A stretch of DNA of 64,000 nt, from assembly GCA_900557455.1 (NCBI GenBank), contig USSM01000004.1, positions 1 through 64,000 of the forward strand. Direction: 5' to 3'. The notes beneath the pieces were generated by a model that had not been told where the DNA came from, searched no databases, and was given only the letters and a program-made list of their open reading frames with translations. The translations under genes were made by a program, and so were the position numbers. Origin of the DNA: an uncultured Collinsella sp. (GTDB lineage Bacteria; Actinomycetota; Coriobacteriia; Coriobacteriales; Coriobacteriaceae). This document shows positions 1 through 7,895 of the stretch, in pieces (the stretch's first letter is position 1; each line of letters opens with the position of its first letter).

Positions 1-97
1 TCAACGATATGGCACCGTGGGGACACATATATGTCAATCCTGGTCTAACAGAGCCTTATTTAATCCCCGTCCCTTTTTAAACATTGGGAAATCGAGC

Positions 98-126
98 GTG
101 GCAAGCGCATGTCTTCGGGGTATAAG
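98..126 (+). promoter_or_regulatory. candidate promoter for the DJ-1/maf pair
   Basis: A GTGGCA hexamer at 98-103 and TATAAG at 121-126 are separated by 17 bases. The first gene starts about 40 bases further on. The match is partial (4/6 for the -35), so this is a weak prediction. Confidence 0.3.
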
Positions 127-163
127 ACGGCTAATTGTATGCCGCCTTACGAAAGGAACCCTC

Positions 164-706
164 ATGCCCAGCGTTGCCGTTCTCGCCGCCGATGGCTTTG
201 AAACGATTGAATGCCTGACCATGGTCGACGTCATGCGTCGCGGCGGCGTGCGCGCCACGCTCGTCTCGATCATGCCCACGCGCGAGGTCGTGAGCTCGCT
301 GCAGATTCCCGTAACCTGTGATGCGCTCTTTGACGAAATCAACTTTGACGAGTACGACTGCGTCGTGCTGCCCGGCGGCCTGCCCGGTGCCACCAACCTG
401 CGCGCCGACCAGCGCGTCTGCGACGTAGTCTGCGATTTCGCCGCGACCAAGCACGTTGCCGCCATCTGCGCCGCCCCGTTTATCCTGGGCGAGCTTGGTC
501 TACTCGAGGGACGCCGCGCCACGTGCTTCCCCGGCTTTGAGAAGAGCTTCCCCGAGGGCACCTATACCGGCGAGAAGGTCACGCAAGACGGCAATATCAT
601 CACCGCTAGCGGCATGGCACAGTCACTCCCCTTTGCCTTGGAGCTGCTGCGCACGCTCGCCGGCGAAAAGGCCGTCGAGAAGGTCGCCGAGGGCATCCAA
701 CTATGA
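164..706 (+). CDS. DJ-1/PfpI family protein
   Basis: A 180-aa single-domain protein of the DJ-1/ThiJ/PfpI superfamily, cytoplasmic. The nucleophile-elbow motif AAICAAP places the conserved cysteine at residue 102, and the superfamily glutamate is in GFETIE (Glu16). This pattern is closest to the YajL/DJ-1 branch, which is linked to protection against oxidative or carbonyl damage; the exact reaction cannot be read from sequence. The frame is open upstream, but the start at 164 is chosen because GAAAGGAA lies just before it and MPSVAVLAADGFE is the normal family N-terminus. The stop overlaps the maf start by 4 bases (ATGA), so the two are translationally coupled. Confidence 0.9.
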   Translation: MPSVAVLAADGFETIECLTMVDVMRRGGVRATLVSIMPTREVVSSLQIPVTCDALFDEINFDEYDCVVLPGGLPGATNLRADQRVCDVVCDFAATKHVAAICAAPFILGELGLLEGRRATCFPGFEKSFPEGTYTGEKVTQDGNIITASGMAQSLPFALELLRTLAGEKAVEKVAEGIQL

Positions 707-1284
707 TTTTGGCTTCGCAATCGCCGCGCCGCATAGAGCTGATGCGCGAGGCGGGCTATAACATTCGCGTAATTCCCGCAGACATCGATGAAACGCCTTT
801 TGATGGCGAAGCTCCGCTTACGCTCGTCGAGCGCTTGGCGCGTGCCAAAGCTGCTGCCGTCGCGGCCGAGCATGCCGAGCCCAACGAACTGACCGTCGCG
901 GCCGATACCATCGTCACCTTCGATGGCATGATTTTGGGTAAGCCGGCAAACGAGGACGAGGCGCGCACCATGCTCCGCGAGCTTTCGGGCCGCACGCACC
1001 AGGTGGCGACCGGCGTCTGCATCGTTAAAGCCGGCGACGCTACAGCTCCGCATGCCGCCGAGAGCCTGTCGTTTGTCGATGTGACCGACGTGACGTTCTA
1101 TGAGCTTACCGAGGAGCAGATCAAGCGCTATGTTGCCTCCGGCGAACCCATGGACAAGGCCGGAGCCTACGGCATCCAGGGCACAGGCGGCCGCATGCTC
1201 GTGCACGACATTTCGGGTGACTTCTACAACGTGGTGGGCTTGCCCATCGCCCGCGTCGCACGCGCGATTCAAAAACTCTCGTAA
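703..1284 (+). CDS. maf: Maf family nucleotide pyrophosphatase
   Basis: A 193-aa Maf/YhdE-type nucleoside triphosphate pyrophosphatase, cytoplasmic, that hydrolyses non-canonical or modified NTPs (dTTP/UTP class in characterised members). The N-terminal signature ASQSPRR is followed by the conserved AADTIV segment with the catalytic aspartate near residue 68 and the GKP motif shortly after. Length is normal for the family. It overlaps the preceding gene by 4 bases. Which NTP it prefers cannot be told from the sequence. Confidence 0.93.
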   Translation: MILASQSPRRIELMREAGYNIRVIPADIDETPFDGEAPLTLVERLARAKAAAVAAEHAEPNELTVAADTIVTFDGMILGKPANEDEARTMLRELSGRTHQVATGVCIVKAGDATAPHAAESLSFVDVTDVTFYELTEEQIKRYVASGEPMDKAGAYGIQGTGGRMLVHDISGDFYNVVGLPIARVARAIQKLS

Positions 1285-1384
1285 TTGCATCTGGCGCTGG
1301 GTATCCCCCAGCGCCTACAATTTTGCCGTACCGTACGGATCCCGACCGGGCATAAGGCCCGGCGGAAAACCGATAGGAGAAAAT

Positions 1385-2386
1385 ATGGACACACTGCTCG
1401 AAGCCATCGATGTTTGCAACGTCGATGGCTTTTGCTTTGGCAACTATACGGACGAGGAGGCTGGCACCGGCTGCACCGTAATCGTGGCGCCCGAGGGTGC
1501 CACCGGTGGCGTTGACGTACGCGGTGGCGCTCCCGCTTCGCGCGAGACCGACCTGCTGCGCCCCGAAAACACCGTCGATAAGGTCCACGCCGTCTGCCTT
1601 TCGGGCGGATCGGCCTTTGGCCTCGAAGCCGCAAGCGGCGTCGCCCGCGAGCTTGAGAGCCGCGGCATCGGCTTGCCCGTCGGTCCCACGCAGGTGCCTA
1701 TCGTGTGCTCCAGCTGCATCTTCGACCTCGCCTTTGGCGACCCCACCGTGCGCCCCGACATTGAGGCCGGTATCGCCGCCGTGCGCGAGGCGCTCGACCA
1801 CACCCCTGCCTCGCTCGAGCAGGGCAATGTGGGTGCCGGCACCGGCGCCACCGTAGGCAAACTCATGGGACCTGCCACCTGCATGAAGGCCGGCCTCGGA
1901 GCTGCTGCCGTGGCACTCGGCCCCGTCAAGGTGGGCGCCGTGGTCTCGGTCAACGCCTGCGGCAACGTCGTCGACCCGACCACTGGCGAATGGGTGGCGG
2001 GCATGCGCGCCGCGACCGATAGCGACCAGATCGTCGACATGGAGCTCGCCGCCTTTGCCGCCGCCGGATCTATGCAGATGCCGCTCGACCGCACCAACAC
2101 CACCATCAGCTGCATCGTCACCAATGTGGAGCTCACTAAGGCCCAGGCCACCAAGGTGTCCCAAATGGCCGCAGACGCCTATGCGCACGCCATCCGCCCC
2201 ACGCACACCACCAACGACGGCGACACCATCTACACCCTCGCCAGCGGCAAGTTGGGCGCCCAGGCTAGCGCCGCCGTTCCCCTAGACCTGCTGGGCATGC
2301 TCGCCGTAAGGGCCCTACAGACCGCCATCGTAAACGGAGCCAAAAGCGCCAAAACCTCCCACGGCATCCCCGGCGCCGCGAAGTAA
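1385..2386 (+). CDS. S58 (DmpA/NylC-like) P1 family peptidase
   Basis: A 333-aa N-terminal-nucleophile hydrolase of the P1/S58 family (DmpA aminopeptidase, BapA, NylC). These enzymes self-cleave to expose a Ser or Thr nucleophile. Here the TNTTIS motif puts the likely autocleavage between Asn238 and Thr239, the NylC-type arrangement rather than DmpA Gly-Ser. The glycine-rich LSGGSAFGLEAA and VGAGTGATVGK segments are family hallmarks. An in-frame extension exists upstream, but ATG at 1385 follows AGGAGAAAAT and starts the conserved domain. No signal peptide is visible. The substrate may be a peptide with an N-terminal beta- or D-amino acid, or an amide oligomer; this is not decidable here. Confidence 0.85.
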   Translation: MDTLLEAIDVCNVDGFCFGNYTDEEAGTGCTVIVAPEGATGGVDVRGGAPASRETDLLRPENTVDKVHAVCLSGGSAFGLEAASGVARELESRGIGLPVGPTQVPIVCSSCIFDLAFGDPTVRPDIEAGIAAVREALDHTPASLEQGNVGAGTGATVGKLMGPATCMKAGLGAAAVALGPVKVGAVVSVNACGNVVDPTTGEWVAGMRAATDSDQIVDMELAAFAAAGSMQMPLDRTNTTISCIVTNVELTKAQATKVSQMAADAYAHAIRPTHTTNDGDTIYTLASGKLGAQASAAVPLDLLGMLAVRALQTAIVNGAKSAKTSHGIPGAAK

Positions 2387-2398
2387 TCTCACTCGACC

Positions 2399-2527
2399 GT
2401 CGGTCGGAGGCGGGCGGGCATTACGTTTGCTGCTCTACAGTCCTATGCAAGACGAAGGCCACATTAAGTGGCCTTCTTTGCATGCGGAACTCGCGACAAA
2501 CGTAATGCCCGCCCGTCTCCGACCGAC
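2399..2527 (+). repeat. structured repeat family II, copy A (nested stem-loop after S58 gene)
   Basis: Outer arms 2399-2429 and 2497-2527 pair over 31 bases with one mismatch. Inside is a perfect 9-bp hairpin (2454-2462/2468-2476) with loop ATTAA. Between arms and hairpin are short unpaired blocks (GTTTGCT, ACAGTCCT, TGCGGAACT) that recur in the inverted copy at 2621-2730. It starts 12 bases after the stop of the S58 gene, in gene orientation, and could act as a 3'-UTR stabiliser or terminator. Confidence 0.8.
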
Positions 2528-2620
2528 TTCCAACCTAATTCTTTTCAGCCCAGGCCCCTGTGTACCGCGCGTCTAAGATCTTCAAAATTCAGCTGCCTGA
2601 CAATCGATTCTTATAGCAGA

Positions 2621-2730
2621 GGCCCCTTGGCCTTTAGTTTGATACAAGTTCCGCACGAGCCGGAAAGCACTTAATGTGCTTTCCGTGCGAGCAGGACTGT
2701 TCGCAGTAGCAAACTAAAGGCCAAGGGGCC
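2621..2730 (-). repeat. structured repeat family II, copy B (nested stem-loop after glycosyltransferase gene)
   Basis: Outer arms 2621-2641 and 2710-2730 pair perfectly over 21 bases. The inner hairpin 2661-2670/2676-2685 is a perfect 10 bp with a 5-base loop. Read on the minus strand it has the same order of conserved blocks as copy A (GTTTGCT, ACAGTCCT, a CACATTAAGTG hairpin tip, TGCGGAACT, CAAAC), while the outer stem sequence is completely different. It lies just after the stop of the minus-strand glycosyltransferase. Confidence 0.8.
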
Positions 2731-2762
2731 CAGTCAACCTATCAGCAGCGATTACTCAGCAG

Positions 2763-3794
2763 CTAGTTGAATTTGAAGATCTTTGAGGCAAGACGGTATA
2801 GGCCGAGTGTGGTTTTGTCTCCGGCCCGACCACGCAGGTTGGTGAAGAAGCCGACCACACCGTAGCGTGCACGACGATACATACGCTCGTCATAGGCTTT
2901 CAGATCACTCCACAACGTCTTCAGGCGCTCATCGGCACAATCCTCGTCGGAAAGCTTAGTAAGCACCGAGCAGATTGCCATCATCATGGTGAAATAGCCC
3001 ATCATGTACGAGCGCAGATGCGATGACTCGACATCGCCGTACAGATGGAACGACTCCATCATGATGCGCGTCACGCGGAACTGCTGGTCCAGACGCTTGA
3101 CCATCGTGGCCTCGTTGACGCTTTGGCCCTCACGGCCGATAAAGTAGCGATAGAGGTCAATGTCGGCGTAGTACATGGTCTTACAACGCGGCAGCGGCAC
3201 GTAGGCGTAGATGTTGTCTACGTAGAACGTGTGCGGCGGCATGGGCAGATTGGACGCGCGCAGCACATCCGTGCGATAGCACAGGCTGTGCATAAGCAGA
3301 TTCTGGTCCAGACGGAAATGACCAATCTGGTCCCAGGTAAAAATCTTTTTTCGCGGCAGGGCAAACTTGTAGCCAATAGCGGTATGCGTGCCCTCGTAAA
3401 CCTTCTCGTACACATAGTTCGAGATAAAGAGGTCGACGCGCTGGTCGCGCTCCTCAAAACCGCGCAGGATCGAAAGCATAGTCGATAGGGCTGCGCCATC
3501 GAGCCAGTCGTCCGAGTCGACGACCTTGTAGTAGGTACCCTGCGCCTCGCGCAAGCCCGAGAGGACGGCAATGCCGTGGCCGCCGTTCTCCTGATGCACC
3601 GCGCGGATGATGCCGGGATAACGTGTCTCCCACTCGTCGGCCTTGGCTGCCGTCTCGTCCTTGGAACCGTCATCGACGATGATGATCTCGATATCGGTGG
3701 CGTAATTGCTCCCCTCCAGAATGGAGGTGATGCAATGGTCCATGTCCTTGGCAGCGTTATACGAGGGAATACCAAATGATATGACTTTATGCAT
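2763..3794 (-). CDS. family 2 glycosyltransferase
   Basis: A 343-aa GT-A fold glycosyltransferase (GT2). The N-terminal strand VISFGIPSYN is followed by IIIVDDGSKDE and the DxD-type metal/nucleotide motif VDSDDWLD near residue 95. It probably transfers a sugar from a nucleotide donor to a cell-surface glycan on the cytoplasmic face. The neighbour glf supplies UDP-galactofuranose, so galactofuranosyl transfer is a reasonable inference but not shown. The start at 3794 (MHKV) overlaps the glf stop by 8 bases, suggesting coupling; an alternative start at 3812 adds six residues. Neither has a strong Shine-Dalgarno sequence. Confidence 0.85.
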   Translation of the reverse strand: MHKVISFGIPSYNAAKDMDHCITSILEGSNYATDIEIIIVDDGSKDETAAKADEWETRYPGIIRAVHQENGGHGIAVLSGLREAQGTYYKVVDSDDWLDGAALSTMLSILRGFEERDQRVDLFISNYVYEKVYEGTHTAIGYKFALPRKKIFTWDQIGHFRLDQNLLMHSLCYRTDVLRASNLPMPPHTFYVDNIYAYVPLPRCKTMYYADIDLYRYFIGREGQSVNEATMVKRLDQQFRVTRIMMESFHLYGDVESSHLRSYMMGYFTMMMAICSVLTKLSDEDCADERLKTLWSDLKAYDERMYRRARYGVVGFFTNLRGRAGDKTTLGLYRLASKIFKFN

Positions 3795-4989
3795 GGCAGG
3801 CGATAATCTCATCCGAAAGATCGAGGGCAGAGTTGGTCACGGCATCCATATCGTAGTAACGATACTCGGCCAGGCGACCCACCGGGTGGAAGTTCGTCAG
3901 GTTCTGGACACGCTCAAGATAGCGCTCGTAGAGCTCGCGGTTCTCGGGCTCCAGAATGGCGTAATAGGGCGTCTCGCCCGAGCCAGGCGTATAGGCCTTG
4001 GAATACTCCTTCATGATGGTGGTCTTGCCGGGCAGGACCTGACCAGTCATGTTCTTGAACTCGGTGATGCGCGTGTAATCCTCGCTCGTGGTGTAGTTGA
4101 CGGTGCCCACGGGCTGGAACTGGTCCATATCGAGCGTCTCGAACTTCATGTCGAGCGTACGGTACGGCAGAGCGCCCAGGTCGAGGTTGAACAGCTCGTC
4201 AAGCGGACCGGTGTAGACGATCTCGCCGCCATAGACCTTACCGTCGATCTTGACGGTGGTCTCGTCGATCTCGAAGAGGTCGCGGGCGTCCACGTCGCAG
4301 AACACATCAATCAGATCGTGGTCGAGCATGTGCTCGAACAGCGCGGTATAGCCGTCCTGCGGCATGCCCTGGAAGGGAGCCTGCGGGAAGTAGCGGTCAT
4401 CGTCGCCCACAAAGACGGGAACGCGGCCGGTGATCGAGGGATCGATCTGGTCGGGTGTCTGACCCCACTGCTTCATGGTGTAATGCAAAAAGACGTTCTC
4501 GTAGACGTAATCGGCAACCTCGGCAAGATCCGGGTCGTTCTTCTTGCGCAGCTCCATGATGGGCACCTTGACGTCCTTGCCAAAGGTCTCCACGAGCTTC
4601 TGATACAGCTCCTCGCCGCGCTCATCGCCAAAGGCGAGCTTGAGGCTCGCGTGGTTAAAGGGCACGGGCATGAGGGTGCCGTTGATGTTGGCAAGCACCT
4701 TGTGCTGGTAGTCCGTCCACTTGGTAAAGCGCGACAGGAAATTGTGGACGCGCTCATTAAAGGTATGGTAGATGTGCGGACCATACTCGTGGACCAGGAT
4801 TCCGGCCTCATCAGCGCAGTCGTAGGCGTTACCCGCAATGTGGCTACGGCGCTCCAGAACGGCAACGCGATAGCCGATAGTCTCGGCGAGACGGCGGGCA
4901 CAAACGGCACCGGCATAACCGGCACCGACGACAATCATGTCGTATGCGCCGGCGTTAAAGCCTTCAGGCAGGCCTGAGGTAATCTGCAT
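3787..4989 (-). CDS. glf: UDP-galactopyranose mutase
   Basis: A 400-aa flavoenzyme that interconverts UDP-galactopyranose and UDP-galactofuranose for surface polysaccharide synthesis. The FAD Rossmann motif VVGAGYAGAVCARRL lies at about residues 20-35 and LERRSHIAGNAYD just after. HEYGPHIYHT, the NFNHASL-like VPFNHASL segment and PVGTVNYT are typical of bacterial Glf. A clear AAGGAG sits 7 bases before the start. Length agrees with the family (about 370-400). The next gene on the strand is a GT2 transferase, so the pair probably builds a Galf-containing glycan. Confidence 0.95.
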   Translation of the reverse strand: MQITSGLPEGFNAGAYDMIVVGAGYAGAVCARRLAETIGYRVAVLERRSHIAGNAYDCADEAGILVHEYGPHIYHTFNERVHNFLSRFTKWTDYQHKVLANINGTLMPVPFNHASLKLAFGDERGEELYQKLVETFGKDVKVPIMELRKKNDPDLAEVADYVYENVFLHYTMKQWGQTPDQIDPSITGRVPVFVGDDDRYFPQAPFQGMPQDGYTALFEHMLDHDLIDVFCDVDARDLFEIDETTVKIDGKVYGGEIVYTGPLDELFNLDLGALPYRTLDMKFETLDMDQFQPVGTVNYTTSEDYTRITEFKNMTGQVLPGKTTIMKEYSKAYTPGSGETPYYAILEPENRELYERYLERVQNLTNFHPVGRLAEYRYYDMDAVTNSALDLSDEIIACHA

Positions 4990-5067
4990 CGATACTCCTT
5001 GTCAAAAGCCACGGGCTCGTTAGCTGGGCTTTTCTCGAACATTCTTCGAGACATATTTATCAGAGCG

Positions 5068-5093
5068 ATTATAGCGCTAATGCGTCCTATAAT
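5068..5093. promoter_or_regulatory. possible divergent -10 elements between glf and pta
   Basis: TATAAT is found on the plus strand at 5088-5093 (facing pta) and on the minus strand at 5068-5073 (facing glf). Neither has a convincing -35 at 17 bases. The region is AT-rich relative to its surroundings, so promoter function is plausible but weakly supported. Confidence 0.35.
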
Positions 5094-5146
5094 GAGCTTG
5101 CCACACAAGGAAAGCTCAAGCACCGCGGCGAACATAATTGAAAGGT

Positions 5147-5167
5147 AAACCCGCTAGCAGCGGGTTT
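5147..5167 (+). other. perfect hairpin in the pta leader
   Basis: AAACCCGCT and AGCGGGTTT form a perfect 9-bp stem with a 3-base loop about 55 bases before pta. There is no T-run after it on the plus strand, so it may be an mRNA stability or attenuation element rather than a true terminator. Confidence 0.45.
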
Positions 5168-5220
5168 ATTCGTGAACAGCCGGGCGCCTGGAGCTTAGCG
5201 AAACGCTTGTAAGGAGTAAC

Positions 5221-6201
5221 ATGAGCGATTTCCTAAACCGTATGAAGTCTGCCGCCAAGGCCGACCTTAAGACGATCGTCCTGCCCGAGGGCGAGGATCC
5301 GCGCACCATCGTCGCAGCCACCAAGATCATCGAGGAGGGCCTGGCAAAGATCGTCATCCTGGGTAACCCCGACGAGATCAACGTTCCCGGCGCTACCGTC
5401 ATCGATCCGCGCAATGCCGAGAAGCACGAGGAGTACGCGCAGAAGTTTGCCGAGCTCCGCGCCAAGAAGGGCGTCACCATCGAGCAGGCTCGCGCCCAGG
5501 TGATGGACGCTACCTACTTTGGCACCATGATGGTCAAGATGGGCGACGCCGACGGCCTGGTCTCCGGCGCCTGCCACTCCACCGCCGACACGCTGCGCCC
5601 CGCGCTGCAGATCCTCAAGACCGCCCCGGGCACCAAGCTGGTCTCGGCCTTCTTCGTGATGTGCACCGACACCCCGCAGTTCGGCACCGACGGCACGCTG
5701 ATCTTCGCCGACTGCGGCCTCAACATCAACCCGTCCTCCGACGAGCTCTCCGAGATCGCCATCGCCTCCGCTCACTCCTGGTCCACCTTCATGGGCAACG
5801 TTGAGCCGCACGTGGCCATGCTCTCCTACTCCACCATGGGCTCCGCCGGCGGCGAGGTCGCCAAGAAGGTCCAGGAGGCTGTGAAGTTCTGCAAGGAGAA
5901 GGCTCCCGAGCTCGCCATCGATGGCGACCTGCAGCTCGACGCTGCCATCGTCCCCACCGTCGCCCAGCTCAAGGCTCCCGGCTCCTCCGTTGCTGGCAAG
6001 GCCAACGTGCTCGTGTTCCCCGACCTCGAGGCCGGCAACATCGGCTACAAGCTTGTCCAGCGCTTCGCCGGTGCCGACGCTTACGGCCCCATCCTGCAGG
6101 GCATCGCCAAGCCGGTTAACGACCTTTCGCGCGGCTGCTCTGCCGACGACATCGTGGGTGTCGTGGCCATCACTGCCGTCCAGGCTCAGATGGCTGAGTA
6201 G
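5221..6201 (+). CDS. pta: phosphate acetyltransferase
   Basis: A 326-aa phosphotransacetylase of the short (PTA_PTB only) type. It converts acetyl-CoA and phosphate into acetyl phosphate, which acetate kinase turns into acetate plus ATP. Family segments VLPEGEDPRT, TYFGTMMVKMGDADGLVSG and YSTMGSAGG are visible. AAGGAGTAAC directly precedes the ATG. It converges on two acetate kinase genes on the opposite strand, so the acetate branch of mixed fermentation is clustered here even though it is not one transcript. Codon use is strongly biased to G/C-ending codons, as expected for a highly expressed gene. Confidence 0.95.
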   Translation: MSDFLNRMKSAAKADLKTIVLPEGEDPRTIVAATKIIEEGLAKIVILGNPDEINVPGATVIDPRNAEKHEEYAQKFAELRAKKGVTIEQARAQVMDATYFGTMMVKMGDADGLVSGACHSTADTLRPALQILKTAPGTKLVSAFFVMCTDTPQFGTDGTLIFADCGLNINPSSDELSEIAIASAHSWSTFMGNVEPHVAMLSYSTMGSAGGEVAKKVQEAVKFCKEKAPELAIDGDLQLDAAIVPTVAQLKAPGSSVAGKANVLVFPDLEAGNIGYKLVQRFAGADAYGPILQGIAKPVNDLSRGCSADDIVGVVAITAVQAQMAE

Positions 6202-6216
6202 CGGACGCACTCGCCC

Positions 6217-6347
6217 GAAGGCCGCACGGGCTAACCCCTGAAAACGTCCTCGACCAATGAAACGCCCCCGTTCTGCTCCTCCGGAGCTACGAACGGGGGC
6301 GTTTCTGGTCTGCGGATTGTTTTCAGGGGTTAGCCCGTGCGGCCTTC
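6217..6347. terminator. 29-bp perfect inverted repeat enclosing a terminator hairpin
   Basis: Arms 6217-6245 and 6319-6347 are perfectly complementary over 29 bases. Inside, 6260-6273 pairs with 6291-6304 (14 bp, perfect), followed by TTTCTGG. It starts 16 bases after the pta stop. Likely the pta terminator, possibly also limiting antisense read-through from ackA. Confidence 0.7.
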
Positions 6348-6496
6348 TGCCGTCACGTGGCAATCAGGGAATCCGGGGTGGACGGCGGCTTGGCTACGAG
6401 CTAGGCTGAGAATCTGAATGACTGGATGCCGTTGTTGGGAGCGCAGGCGTTGCTGGTGACGATCACTTTGGGACTGGAATTTCCGCCTGCTAGTAA

Positions 6497-6530
6497 AAAG
6501 GCCTCCGGAGCTGTTGCTCTGGAGGCCTTT
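6497..6530 (-). terminator. ackA (first copy) terminator
   Basis: A 10-bp stem AAAGGCCTCC/GGAGGCCTTT with an inner GGAGC pairing, followed on the minus strand by TTTTTAC. It lies 23 bases after the stop of the 6553-7731 gene. Classic intrinsic terminator. Confidence 0.8.
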
Positions 6531-6552
6531 CGTTTACTTGCAAATGCGCGCG

Positions 6553-7731
6553 TTAGTTGTTCTTGGTCAGACGCTCGACGTCGCGGGCGATCATGTATTC
6601 CTCGTCGGTGGGGATGACCATGACCGTGACGGAAGAGCCGGCGGCGCTGATGACCTGCGGGCCGTTGCCCACGGCCTCGCGGTTCTTGTTGTTGTCGATG
6701 CGCACGCCCAGCCACTCAAAGCAGTCGCAGAAGGCCTTGCGGATCGACCAGTCGTTCTCGCCGATGCCGGCGGTAAAGGTAATGGTGTCCACGCCCGCCA
6801 TGGAGGCGATCATGGAGCCGGCCTGCTGCATGGCCTTGTAGGAGAACATATCGAAGGCGAGCAGGCAGCGCTCGTCACCCTCGGAGGCGCGCGTACGGAT
6901 GTCGCGGGCATCGTTGGAGATGCCCGAGATGGCAAGCAGACCGGACTGCTTGTTCATCATGTCGTCGACTTCCTGGTAACTGTAGCCGCCCTCGCGCTGC
7001 AGGTAGCACACGGTGGCCGGGTCGATGGAACCGCAACGGGTGCCCATCATCAGGCCGTCAAGCGGCGTGAGGCCCATCGTGGTATCGCGGCACACACCGT
7101 CCTCAATGGCGGCAAGCGAAGCACCGTTGCCCAGATGGCACGAAAGCAGGCGATGGCAGCGCGAGCCCAGGATTTCCTTGGCCATCATCCACTCGTAACG
7201 GTGGCTCGTACCGTGCGCGCCGTACTTGCGCACATGGTACTTGTCGCACACGTCCTTGGGCAGGGCGTAGGTGTAGGCGACCTCGGGCATGGTCATGTGG
7301 AACGAGGTGTCGAAGACGGCCACGTTGGGCAGCTCCGGATACTTCTCGCGGCAATATTCGATTGCCGCCGCCTCGCCGTAATTGTGCAGCGGAGCGAGCG
7401 GGGCCACCTCAAGGATCTTAGCCATGACCTCGTCGTCAACGACTGCGGAATCATCGAAGTGCCAGCCGCCCTGAACGATACGATGCCCAATGCCATCAAT
7501 CGTAAAGTCGGTCTTCTCGAGCTCCTCGAGCACGCGCGCAATGGCGCTGCGATGATCGGGAAAAGGAATCTCCTCGGTCTGCTTGGCACCACCGTTCTCG
7601 GAGTGGCCAAAGATGCCCATGTCCGATCCGATACGCTCACAGTTGCCCTTGGCGAAAACCTCGCGGGTATCGGTATCCAAAAGCTGATATTTAAGGCTCG
7701 AGCTGCCGGCGTTGACAACAAGTACGTTCAT
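6553..7731 (-). CDS. ackA: acetate kinase (paralogue 1)
   Basis: A 392-aa ASKHA-fold acetate/propionate kinase; it makes ATP and acetate from acetyl phosphate. The phosphate-binding N-terminus NAGSSSLKYQL, YGAHGTSHRY, HLGNGASL and MGTRCGSIDPA are all present, with the conserved arginine in the last. The loop normally written HRVVHGGE reads HRIVQGGW here, so the usual His and Glu are replaced; the second paralogue has the same change. GAAGGAGTCTC precedes the start. An almost equal-sized paralogue lies upstream on the same strand. Confidence 0.92.
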   Translation of the reverse strand: MNVLVVNAGSSSLKYQLLDTDTREVFAKGNCERIGSDMGIFGHSENGGAKQTEEIPFPDHRSAIARVLEELEKTDFTIDGIGHRIVQGGWHFDDSAVVDDEVMAKILEVAPLAPLHNYGEAAAIEYCREKYPELPNVAVFDTSFHMTMPEVAYTYALPKDVCDKYHVRKYGAHGTSHRYEWMMAKEILGSRCHRLLSCHLGNGASLAAIEDGVCRDTTMGLTPLDGLMMGTRCGSIDPATVCYLQREGGYSYQEVDDMMNKQSGLLAISGISNDARDIRTRASEGDERCLLAFDMFSYKAMQQAGSMIASMAGVDTITFTAGIGENDWSIRKAFCDCFEWLGVRIDNNKNREAVGNGPQVISAAGSSVTVMVIPTDEEYMIARDVERLTKNN

Positions 7732-7847
7732 GAGACTCCTTCGTGATTACAGTACGGTCGGCAAACCTATAAGGCGGCCGTACCCTTAATAAGAAGTTAT
7801 CAGAATTCAATAAATATCTATTAATCTCTTCGCCCAAAGAGCATAAA

Positions 7848-7882
7848 AGGGGGCTGAACGGCACAATGCCATCCAGTCCCCT
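7848..7882 (-). terminator. terminator of the second acetate kinase
   Basis: AGGGGGCTG...GGCA pairs with TGCC..CCAGTCCCCT around a short loop; on the minus strand it is followed by TTTTATGC. It lies 14 bases after the stop of the 7896-9074 gene, so the two ackA genes are probably separate transcripts. Confidence 0.65.
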
Positions 7883-7895
7883 CCCCTTGTATCAA

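Larger units (their letters stand above)
2387..2762. other. convergent intergenic region filled by two structured repeats
   Basis: No gene is supported in these 376 bases. The stretch lies between the 3' ends of the S58 peptidase (+) and the glycosyltransferase (-). It is occupied by two nested inverted repeats listed separately, one for each flanking gene. The 70-odd bases between them show nothing recognisable. Confidence 0.7.
6202..6552. other. convergent intergenic region between pta and ackA
   Basis: No gene is supported in these 351 bases. They contain a long nested inverted repeat just after pta (6217-6347) and a terminator for the minus-strand acetate kinase (6497-6530). The 150 bases between show nothing recognisable. 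Confidence 0.65.

Noticed and set aside
5233..6363. 376-codon minus-strand frame opposite pta
   Set aside because: Antisense shadow caused by strong third-position GC bias of pta.
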